Shown here: positions 54,633 through 64,000 of the stretch, piece after piece
Layout: each line of letters opens with the position of its first letter
How positions within the stretch are numbered: the first letter of the stretch is position 1
Assembly: GCA_030844895.1 (NCBI GenBank)
Contig: CM061233.1
Coordinates: forward strand, 94,325,719 to 94,389,718
Origin: Ambrosia x helenae
Taxonomy: Eukaryota > Streptophyta > Magnoliopsida > Asterales > Asteraceae
Length of the DNA: 64,000 nt
Direction of reading: 5' to 3'
Made by a program: the position numbers and the translations under genes
The notes under the pieces: generated by a model
Told to the model about the DNA's origin: nothing
Seen by the model: the letters and a program-made list of their open reading frames with translations, nothing else
Database searches by the model: none

Positions 54633-57600
54633 ATGGCTTCAATCAATCACGATCCACACAACACTGGCACGAACAACAAGCCACCGATGCTTGTCAGATC
54701 TGAATACAATATCTGGAAACTTCGGATGAGCCATGTTCTAGCTTAACAGAACACTGGGTGTTGGAAGTCGGTTATCTTCGGACCACATGTTCCGATGGTG
54801 CCGAGTACCGAAGATCCCAAGGTTCAGGAGCCTAAGAAACTTGAAAACTACTCCGACCAGGATTTCCAAAAGATTGAGTTAGATGCCAAGGCCTTCAGTA
54901 TTGTTGTCATGGCTCTACCAAATGATATCTATGCTGGGCTGTTACACTGTAACAGTACAAAGGAGTTGTGGGATGCACTGAAAGAACAATTTGGTGGGAC
55001 TAAAGAGGTTATTGAAAACAACCGTGAAATACTTAACCAACAATATGAAACATTCAGTCATGTTAAGGGAGAGTCATTAACTCAACAATTTGAGAGGTTT
55101 AACTGTCTCATTAGTGAACTAAAACTGGTTGGTCTAACTTACCCTCATTCAACTTTGAACCATAAGTTTTTAAGATCATTACCAAATAAATGGGACACTA
55201 TTGCTATAGTTATGAGAAACTCAATTGGATTCAAGGACCTATCACTGACCCAGCTTCATGGTAAGCTCTTGACCTATGAGAGAGAGCTTAACCAGAAAAA
55301 GAAGCTCTAGGACTCTGGAAAAGTGTCTGATGACTATGTATTTGGTAATACAGCACTTCTGGGTCATGATGAGGTGCCTGGTAATAGTAAGGATTAGAGT
55401 TATGATCATTTCATTGACATAACTTCAGGTTTTAACTCTGATTCTTATTCACCAAACTATGCTTTTACAGCAAGTGGTGGTGATATCCAGGCATCTGATA
55501 ACATATCCTTTGAGTATGATGACTTAAAATACTTTGACCCTGATGATTTGGAAGAAATGAACATTATGCACCAATTGGCCCTTCTCAGTGCAAGAACTAA
55601 AAAGTTTTACAAGAAAACTGGGAGAAGGTTTCCAGGGTTAACTGGCAGGTCAAAAGTGAGGTTGGATAAATCAAAGATAAAGTGTTATAAATGTCATAGA
55701 CTTGGTCATTTTGCTAGGGAATGTAGGAGTCAACATGGTACACCTATGATTACCTATCCCAATCAAAGGCCACAGACCAACACTTATCAAGTTCCTATAA
55801 TACCCCTGGACCAAATGTGCAAAACACTGCCCATTTTGCATAGTCCTCAAACACTATTCCTATCCAGTATGTCCACACCACTGTTCCTCAGATCCACTAT
55901 GTGCAAACACCTGTTGCTCAGGCACATGTGCCAATGACTGCTGCTCCACCCTCTGCTCCTGCAAAGACCAGTCAACAGAGTTTCTTCACACAAGGCTTTG
56001 TTGATTGGAGCAGTCTACCAGATGAGTTGACAAATGAAAATTTTGCACTAGTTGCCAAAGCTGAAAATGAACCAGAAAATTTTTGTTTCATGGCTATGGT
56101 AGAAGAGGTTGAATCTGAGGAGGTGGTGACTGAATCCGTAGTTGTGACTGATGATTTTGTTGATGAGGTAGTTGCAGGTGAAAAATCTGAATAAGAGGTT
56201 GTGAATCTCTCAGATCCCTGGGGTGCATCTAATGATTGTGAGTGCAAGTGTGATTGTGCATTGATGGCTGCTGCTAAGGTATCTCCTCAAATCCTTAAAG
56301 ATTTGTGTTCTGACAAATGTGTAATAGCATTTGCTAACATCAAAGAGGTGAATGAAAACCTTAGGAAGAAAATTTTAGATGATGAAGTTAAATTTGAGAA
56401 ACTTTCAAAAGAGTTAAAATCAAATCTGACTGAAAAAGAATCCGAAATAGGCAGTTTAAAACATGAAGCAACTATAACCAAAGACCAACTCCAAACTATG
56501 ATAAATAAATATCATAGTTGCAAAAGTGAGCTTGAGTCCACCCAAGTTGAATGTCAGAAATGGGTGGAATCATGTAAAGGTTTTGAGATGCTACTCAACA
56601 AACAAACCAAAAGTCATGTGAAGTTTGGGTTTGGTTTTGAAACCACTGCTCCAGCTTTTGAAAACACTGACAAAAGGGATCAAAAGTTTGTTGAGGTAGT
56701 ACCAACTAATTTGAAGGGTCAAGAGATTAAAATTACTGAACCTAATGGCAAGACAATTGTTCTTGAAAAACCAGAAGGTTCCTCATCATTCACTGAACTT
56801 GAAAAATATGAATTTAAACCTACTTGGTCTGATGAGTGTGGTACTCTTGAGAACTTCAAACCAGTTGAATTCAGAACCCCTGATGGTAAGAAAGCACCAC
56901 AGGCAAAGGTCATTCCCTAATAGATCTTCCAGCAGATGATCAAACACTGTTGAAAAGAAGACTGAAAAAAGGGAAAAAGAAAGAAAAGTCTGTTCACTTG
57001 TTCTGTGATTTCTGTGAAGAGAAGAATCATGTTACTAAAAACTGTTTTCTTCTAAAAGCATATGATATCAACAAAGGAACAAGTGTGTGTGATTCTAAGA
57101 CCACATTCTCAATATGTGGTAAGAAGAATCACAAAACCAAAGAGTGCCTGTATCTCAAAAATTTTGATGTCAAAATACAAGAGTACAAGGCTAAAACTCT
57201 TGCAAACCAAGTGGTGAGTACTTCAAAAGGAAAACCCAAACAGACTTTTGCTCCAGTTCAAACATCTGTTACCAAAAACTTAGAAACATCTGCTTACAGA
57301 GATGTTCAAGTAACAGATCCTCCACCCACCAACAAGTACCCAAGGGGATATGGACAACCACCTTGTCATAATCTGCCACAAGTTTATGAAGAACCCAAGA
57401 GGCCTTCTAAACCAAGAGTGAACAGAAATCCCTATGGATACTATCATCTGTCAGGAAGTGATCAAACATCTGTTGCACCAAGTGTTGACATTCAAGCACT
57501 GGCAAATGGTCAGCAACAGTTGTTGAACTTGATTCAAAAACTAGTTCAAACCACTGATCACCTTCCTAAGCTTGAGGCTGAAAATTCTGTGGACCCATCC

Positions 57601-57636
57601 AAAGCCAACTTGGCTTTGGACACTCACCAAAACTAA
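54633..57636 (+). pseudogene. Copia gag, with coiled coil and zinc knuckles, broken
   Basis: Starts MASINHDPHN and shows a UBN2 Gag domain (SEYNIWKLRM, LWDALKEQFGG, FERFNCLISEL). A CCHC knuckle CYKCHRLGHFAREC follows (near 55680). A long helical stretch (56340-56560; KEVNENLRKKILDDE) is predicted to form a coiled coil. Two further Cys/His motifs follow (CDFCEEKNHVTKNC; CGKKNHKTKEC with one Cys pair changed). In-frame stops occur at about 54744, 55308 and 55395, with frame changes later. The long coiled-coil Gag is characteristic of SIRE-type Copia elements. Confidence 0.82.
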
Positions 57637-57654
57637 TCAATTACTGATGTGTAG

Positions 57655-59533
57655 GGAGCTTCTGCATGCTTAGATAGCCTTTGGTATGTAGATAGTGGAG
57701 GCTCCAGGCACATGACAGGATGTAGAGCCCTTCTTCTGGACTTCTTAGCTCATGGAGAGGGTGATATATCCTTTGGTAATGATTCAAAAGGTAAGGTGTT
57801 GGGTTCAGGGACTGTTCAGGCTGGAAAACTCAAGTTTGAAAATGTCAATCTTATTGCTAATCTTAAATTTAATCTTCTTAGTGTATCACAGATGAGTGAC
57901 AAAGGTTATGGCTCATTCTTCACTAAGAAAACTTGTAAGATTATTGGGCCAGAAGTGGTGAAAAAGATTGACACCATCATTGCTGAGAGCAAAGCACAAC
58001 TTGTTGCTCATAGGAGTGGCAAGGTGTATGTAGTTGATATGTTGAAGGACAATCCTATGGCAAATGTTTGTCTGTTTTCTGCTGCCTCCACAAAGGAGAC
58101 AAAATTGTGGCATAGGAGACTGGGTCATACCAACCTTCAAACTATCAACTCACTCTCTAAACAAAGCCTTGTCAGAGGTTTACCATCAAAAGAATTCAAA
58201 TGTGATGAGCATTGTGTTTCCTACCTAAAAGGAAAACAACATAAAAGCTCTTACAAATCTATTGATGAGTCCAAAACAAGTCAATGTCTACAACTATTGC
58301 ACATGGACTTGTTTGGCCCAGTTAAAATCATGAGTCTAAGAAGAAAGAGCTCTTGTCATAGTTGATGATTTTTCTAGGTTTACATGGACTTACTTTTTAC
58401 ACTCTAAGGATGAGACTGCATGTATCTTGAAGGACTTTGTCACCAAAGTTGAAAAACAATATGACTTGCCAGTAAAAGTCTTTAGAAGTGACAATGGAAC
58501 AGAGTTTAAAAATAAGGAGTTGCATGATTTCTGCGTGTCAAAAGGGATTGTGAGGCAGTACAGCATCCCAAGAACACCAGAGCAAAATGGGGCGGTTGAG
58601 AGGAAAAATAGAACTCTTATTGAAGCTGCAAGAACCATGCTAGCAGATTCTGGTTTGCCACTGTCCTTCTGGGCAGAAGCTGTAAACACTGCTTGCTATG
58701 TTCAAAACAGAGTTTTGATCAACCCAAGACATCAAAAGACTGCTTATTAAATTTTGTTCAAAATCAAACCATTAATCTCATTTTTCAAAATCTTTGGCTG
58801 CCCATGTTTCATCTTAAATCTTAAAGATTCCATTTCAAAATTTGCAGCCAAAGTAGATTGTGGATATTTTCTGGGATATTCTTCTTCTGCCAAGGCCTAT
58901 AAAGTGTTTAACACAAGGACCAGGACAATAGAAGAAACTCTGAATGTAAAGTTCAATGAACTTTCATCCTTAAAAATCCCAGCAAATCCTGCTGAGTTGT
59001 TTGATTTAGATAAATTCAAATTTGAAGATATTACTGTCAAAACTAACAGTGCAGGTATTTCACAATCTCTACAACAAGACTACAGAACAGATGTGATTCC
59101 AAATCACTATAAAGTCTATTCTGCATCAGAGGAAGCAGCTATTCAAAACACCTGTCAAAACTCTGTCACAGCTGAGTCAGCCACTGTTGGCCAGTCTTAC
59201 CCTCAAACCACTGCTTCACGTATTACATCCACTGCTCAATCATCTATTGACAAAAGTCAAACCTCTGTTGACAAAAGTCAGTCCAGTTTTACACCACTTG
59301 GACCCATTCCCCCACCTCCATTTCAAACATCTGTTGGCACTACAGAAGTACAAACAGATGTTACATCAACAGAGTCACCAAACCTCTGTCCTTCACCTCA
59401 AAATGCCATCATACCATATCAGGGAGATCTAATCTACCTAAGAGCTCATCCACAAGATCAAATCATTGGCAACATCAGAGAGGGTGTTGACAAAAGCTTT
59501 AGAAACATCTACCTTCACAAATCTGATTTCTAG
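57655..59533 (+). pseudogene. Copia pol, protease and integrase, broken
   Basis: The protease block WYVDSGGSRHMTG is followed by LLSVSQM, the pre-integrase HHCC region (LWHRRLGHTN, CDEHCVSYLKGK), and the integrase core with HMDLFGP, FRSDNGTEF and PEQNGAVERKNRTL, the DDE positions. A one-base shift near 58360 and a TAA at 58748 break the frame. The reading continues to KSFRNIYLHKSDF and stops at 59533, before any RT domain. Confidence 0.88.
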
Positions 59534-59817
59534 AATTGGTATGCTAAACATGGACTAAACAACAAAAATGTTTTAAATAAAAGCATTAAAATGTTTCAGA
59601 AAATCAAAATTCATCCTTAAAAAATATAGTATTTTGGTTGAAAAATCTGTTAAGGATAAAACAACCACTGTTTCATCCACTCTATCCGCTGTTAGTTGAA
59701 AAATCTGTTTCAAGCATCTGATTAGATAAAACAACCACTGTTTGGTTGAAAAATCTGTTTCAAACCTCTGATCAGATAAACAACTGTTTCATTATATATA
59801 TATATATATATATATAT

Positions 59818-60230
59818 AGGGTCAAGATCGTGTACAAAGTGTTTTTTTTGTGAGAAGTGTGAGAAGTATTAAAAATTGATACTTAGGCATCATTTTTTGA
59901 ACTTAGTCATGATGTTTTGGATTGTTTTGCCTATAAAAACACCAAACAAAACAATTAAAAACCGAAAACAATGTATTTTAGGCTTAAAACTTAAAACACC
60001 ATGCTAAGAACATTAGTAGTGTGTTTTAAGCGTTAAGTAGTGTGTTTTAGCTATTTTTTAAATTTAATGACTATAATACATTGTATTGTGTTTTAGATTG
60101 TTGTGTTTGGTGTTTTTCAAGTTAAAACAACCTAAAAACATCATTCCTAAATGCAAAGCATGATGTCTACATGTCAATTCTTAGTCCTTCTCACACTTCT
60201 CACGAAAAATGTACTTTGTACAGGATCCTA

Positions 60231-60231
<1 letters not shown>
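59818..60231. mobile_element. (TA)n-associated element with long inverted ends
   Basis: The ends AGGGTCAAGATCGTGTACAA and, inverted, AGGATCCTGTACAAAG run inward together for about 70 bp (GTGAGAAGTGTGAGAAG shared). It is bounded on both sides by TA dinucleotide runs (59792-59817, 60234-60265). It is 414 bp and non-coding. An older piece of the same family lies at 34565-34770. Confidence 0.7.
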
Positions 60232-60265
<34 letters not shown>

Positions 60266-60273
<8 letters not shown>

Positions 60274-60613
60274 GTTCAAATTGGAACCATACCTTAAGTA
60301 GGAACTATAGGAACCAATCTTAACCATTGATCTCTAATGGCATGATTGTAAATAAGTAAAACATTAATTAAATCTTTAATTAAATCAAAGGACAATGTGG
60401 TAATTGTATATTGACTATTAAGAACACATGTTTAATTAGTTTCCTTTTATTTTCAATATAGAATCTTAATTAAAGGGGTACTTTTAATATACATCATATT
60501 TATTATTTTTGTTTTTTAAACTAAGAAGAAATCATTACCATTTTAAAAACTCAATCCCTATAAAATCTCCCTATCAGTTTTTTTTATTTGAATCATCATC
60601 TTCATCATTATCG

Positions 60614-60647
<34 letters not shown>

Positions 60648-61963
60648 TGGTGTATATCAGTTTTTTTTTTATTTTTTCATTCAGCATCATCACCAACACA
60701 TATATACATTGGTGTATATCAGTTTCTTTTTTTCTTTGTTCATTCATCATCATCTGTTCATTCAGCATCATCACCAACACAGATATACATTGGTGTATAT
60801 CAGTTTCTTTTTTTTTTGTTCATTCATCATCATCATCGACACATATATACAATGGTGTACATCAGTTTCTTTTTTGTTTTTTTCATTTATCATCATCATC
60901 ATCGTTGACACAAATATACATTGGTGTATATCAGTTTCTTTTTTTTCTTTCATTTATCATCGTCAACACACATTTTTTCCAGCTTACATGACTATAATTT
61001 TGACACACATATACATTAGTGTATATCTGTCTAAAACGTAAGTTAAATACACCATAGTACGTATATGTTGAGGTTTCTCCCTTTTTATATATGAACGAAA
61101 TATACATTGGTGTATATTCGTGTATATTGAGTAACACATTGACTGTATTATACTGCACATTTCATTTTTCCTAATGAATATACACCTGTGTATATTTAAT
61201 ATAACATTTAGAACGTCAGTTACCTACTATAATACACTTGTGTATAATAATTAATAGATATGTTGTTATACACTGGTGTATAACAACTAACAACATATCT
61301 TTTTATCGCTGTACAATCCAATAACTACATCTAATACACCAGTGTATAACTACATCGTCATTCCAATACTGTACGTAATATGAATTCCATAATACAAGCA
61401 AACTTTTCGAACGTCAAAAATAAAACCAAACTATACGCGCTCATCCAATACAAATCACAAAAAATTTATGAAAAAACGAAATATAGTTAAAAAAAAATAA
61501 AAAGAATACATAAATACCTTGATTTTCAACACTATTTAGAAACAAAAGGTTGTGATGGTGTTTCATGATCTTCTATCCCATGAGATTGTGATTCAATGTT
61601 TTCATGTATAGAATTATTATCCATAAATTGGAATTATGAATTGTAAAACGATTTTAGTTTCTGTGTATCGCAAGTTTTTTCAAACAATTGAATTAAATCG
61701 TCTGATTGCTATGAACGAGATGTTTTATGATTAAGGAATTAGAGATGATAATGGTTGAGAGATTTAAGGAAACCCAATCTCTAATGGCAAGTTTATCGCA
61801 TACATAAAAAAACTGCCATATATAAAAAGTCTTAATCAATTAAAAAGATAATATTTAATTGTCTAATTACACAAATACCCCCTAGATCAAAATTATAAAT
61901 GGATGGCTCAGATTGGTTCCTAAGTTCCTAACTAGGATATTGGTTCATATTTGATCTTATTCC

Positions 61964-61964
<1 letters not shown>
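60266..61964. mobile_element. second (TA)n-associated element, with an inverted-motif array
   Basis: The ends AGGGTAGGGTTCAAATTGG and, inverted, AGGAATAAGATCAAATATG continue as TAGGAACTATAGGAACCAATC / TAGGAACTTAGGAACCAATC. TA runs flank it (60236-60265, 61965-61989). It is 1.7 kb with no transposase. The middle carries the motif array described at 60600-61345. Confidence 0.75.
60600..61345. repeat. array of TATACA..TGTATA inverted motifs with 65-bp repeats
   Basis: About eleven near-palindromes of the form TATACATTGGTGTATA, TACACTGGTGTATA or TACACCAGTGTATA occur across 745 bp. The first five sit in imperfect direct repeats of 60-80 bp, each with TCAGTTTCTTTTTTT and CATCATCATC. The open frames across the block are due to the repeat. 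Confidence 0.85.
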
Positions 61965-61994
<30 letters not shown>

Positions 61995-62297
61995 ATATAT
62001 ACATATATACATATATCTATCTATAAATAAAAAAAACAAACCCAAGTGTTGTTAGCATCAGCACTTTGGTAAAACAACAGCTTTTTGCATCAGACCTTTG
62101 GCAACAGATGTTTGCCACGTCTGCTCCCAAAAACAGAGTTTTGGCCACATCAGCGGTTTCACCAGAGCCTATAAAAACCATGTTTTACCACAACAGTCGT
62201 TACACTGTCTCATTGTATTCAAAATACTAAAACCACCTTCTTCATCCTCAAACCCTTACTCTAATTCCACTCACTCTCACACTTGGAATCCATTACA

Positions 62298-63942
62298 ATG
62301 GATCTTCAAGCAAAAGCCACCCACAATTATCTCCCATATCTGGTGAAAACAGATGAAAACGTTCCATTCCATTCCACCATCGACATCATCTTAAACTCCA
62401 AATACCTGACAATCCTAACCGCTGATGCTCCTATTTATCTCGATACCCTCCAAGAATTTTGGTTGAATGTTGAATTTCTTTTTCAAGACAAAAAGCCTAC
62501 ATCCATTATATCAAAAATTGGAGAGACAAGTATTGCCATTACCCCTGAACTGATATCCACAACCTTCTCACTCAATGATCTGTCAGGTAAAGACTCTTTC
62601 CCTAAGGCAGAGCTTCACACAGAGTTTCAAGAAAGAGGTTATGATGCACAAATGATTGGGTCAACACTTTTCAAAAAGTTTTTCCCACCAGTCATGAAAT
62701 TTTTCTTTCATACCCTCCTTCTCTGTGTCTCTGCTAAGTCCACTTCCTTTAATGAAATCTCATTGAGGATTTAGTACTTGGGATATGCTATGTTGTCAGA
62801 TTCTGGCTTCAATTTATCCTATGGACTGTTTATGGAGTTAGTATCAAATGTGAAAGCCATAAATTCTGGGTCTAATAATGCTTTTCTGATTTACCCAAGA
62901 ATTTTGAGTGTAATCCTTCAAAAGGTTTTACTAGAAAAAGTTTTTAAAAAGGGTGAGTCTGATCAAATGAAGTGTCTAACTGATGAAACTTTCACAAGAA
63001 TGCTGGGTTCAACTACCCAAGAAAAAGTGTCAAAAGTGTCAAAAGTTTCAAAAACACAAACAAAGAGGACCAAGACAACAACTGTTGTCCAAACCTCTGT
63101 TGTTGAGCCCACTGCTCCGGGTGATCATGGCACTACATCAAGTGCTGTGAAACCCACACCAGCCTCCTCCAAAAGAAAACATCCATCCACAAAAACCACC
63201 ACTAAACCCAAAAGGGGGCTTCTGGAATATGAGATACTAGAAGAAAACCTGTTGCAACACAAAAGCAACAAGAAACCACTGTTGTTACTTCCTCACAACA
63301 GATGGATATATCTCAACCTGAACAAACTCCTCATGAATCCTCACAAAAGGATCATGTTGTAAGCCAAAGGGAAACACATCATGATACATATATGAGTCAC
63401 TTGGCCATATGTTCACAAGCCCATCTCCCAGGGCTATTTCTCTTTTCACTCATCCACCTTCACCAAAACATGTTCCTCAAACCATGCAGCATCTGTTTGA
63501 GGCTATTGATAAAACTCAGGAAAATCCCAGTTCCTCTCCTTTACCCATCAATGAGAGTATACCTCCACAAGTGACTGGGATTGAGGAAAATCAATCAGCC
63601 ATCCCACAAGCAGAAGAGGAGGTTACACCCCTAGGGTTCAATGAAACTCTAGGTGAGTTTTCAAGTGAAGCAGCCACTACTGATGTAGAGACCATTGTCT
63701 CACAACAGGACAGTGGTTACATAGCTAAGACTTCCTTGAAGGCAACAACTGATGAGGCCACTATAGTGTCCCCAAAATCAGTTGGAAGTCCCCAGAACCA
63801 AGAAAAAGGGGCATCTGGTTCTCATCCTTTGGACTCACCTCCTAGGACTGAACCAGTTACAACTACCACTGGTAGGAATCCAGATGATCCTATTAACTTA
63901 GGTGATGGGTTAAAATACCAAGAATTGACGGCTAGAGTATAG
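62298..63942 (+). pseudogene. extra ORF of an Asteraceae-type Copia element (function unknown)
   Basis: Begins MDLQAKATHNYLPYL and reads FHSTIDIILNSKYLTIL, PIYLDTLQEFW, ELISTTFSLNDLSGKDSFP, MKFFFHTLLLCVSAKSTSFNE, then (after one in-frame TAG at 62772-62774) LGYAMLSDSGFNLSYG and NNAFLIYPRILSVIL. This pattern is the conserved extra frame I know from predicted retrotransposon proteins of Asteraceae (HTILQCLSAKTT..NF type). After about 63360 the frame shifts and becomes low-complexity Ser/Thr/Pro and acidic (QAEEEVTPLGFNETLG) to 63942. The position after pol is where SIRE elements carry an envelope-like frame; no fusion or membrane features are evident here. Confidence 0.6.
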
Positions 63943-64000
63943 TCAATAGAAACCTCTGTTGCTGATATCAAATCAGATATCAAGACAATATTGGGATCAT

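Larger units (their letters stand above)
53756..64000 (+). mobile_element. large decayed Ty1/Copia (SIRE-like) retrotransposon, runs off the window
   Basis: A 710-bp 5' LTR is followed by a primer-binding site (AGTATCAGAGC, 54469-54479), gag with a coiled-coil extension, protease and integrase, and far downstream an extra ORF (62298 on). The RT-RNase H part expected between 59533 and 62040 is missing; two (TA)n-associated elements lie there instead. No 3' LTR is present in the window. Many stops and shifts show it is not functional. Confidence 0.85.

Noticed and set aside
60509..61158. Several frames rich in Phe, His, Tyr and Ile on both strands
   Set aside because: Low-complexity products of the TA/TGTATA/CATCATC repeats; no domain.

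Overview
The window is plant nuclear DNA. The evidence is spliced genes with GT-AG introns, a plant calcium-dependent protein kinase, a plant LRR receptor kinase, and plant families of transposable elements. The best guess is a member of the Asteraceae. That is an inference from the style of the retrotransposon accessory reading frame at the right end and of the PIF/Harbinger ORF1, not a proven identification. No tRNA, rRNA, CRISPR or bacterial-type feature was seen.

Three host genes stand on the + strand. The first is a two-exon LRR receptor-like pseudokinase (3713-7411) of the Arabidopsis At3g28040 type. The second is an eight-exon CDPK (18529-21930) closest to the CPK24 group. The third is a six-exon inositol transporter of the INT1 type (46696-49277), whose last exon carries a one-base frameshift. 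They are unrelated in function, and nothing suggests a cluster. Almost everything else is mobile DNA.

Left part (1-18 kb): a PIF/Harbinger-like element with a hAT-type element inside it; the LRR gene with a MITE in its intron; a nearly complete LINE on the - strand with a perfect 14-bp target duplication, broken in ORF2 by one 10-bp tandem duplication; a deleted Copia element with both LTRs and a 5-bp duplication; and a three-layer nest at 16435-17990 (SINE-like repeat, hAT, hAT). Centre (22-34 kb): a Tourist-like MITE split by an 8.1-kb CACTA element. The CACTA carries a captured piece of an aspartate aminotransferase gene, and that piece is split by a second, 4.2-kb CACTA element. Next comes a young LTR element that encodes only Gag (TR-GAG type), with a 15-unit, 18-bp array in its leader. 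From 34.8 to 46.3 kb lie PIF/Harbinger elements and a dead Harbinger transposase, a 3.6-kb Helitron with the tail of a Helitron helicase, and a cluster of four small Helitrons, one with an exact 240-bp tandem duplication.

Right part (49.5-64 kb): a small Helitron, a SINE with a 16-bp duplication and a poly(A) tail, a hAT MITE, a long-inverted-repeat (MULE-like) element, and a large decayed Copia element starting at 53756 that runs off the window. The Copia body is interrupted by two elements that sit in (TA)n tracts, one of which holds an array of TATACA..TGTATA inverted motifs. Most element boundaries below rest on terminal repeats and target-site duplications read directly from the sequence.
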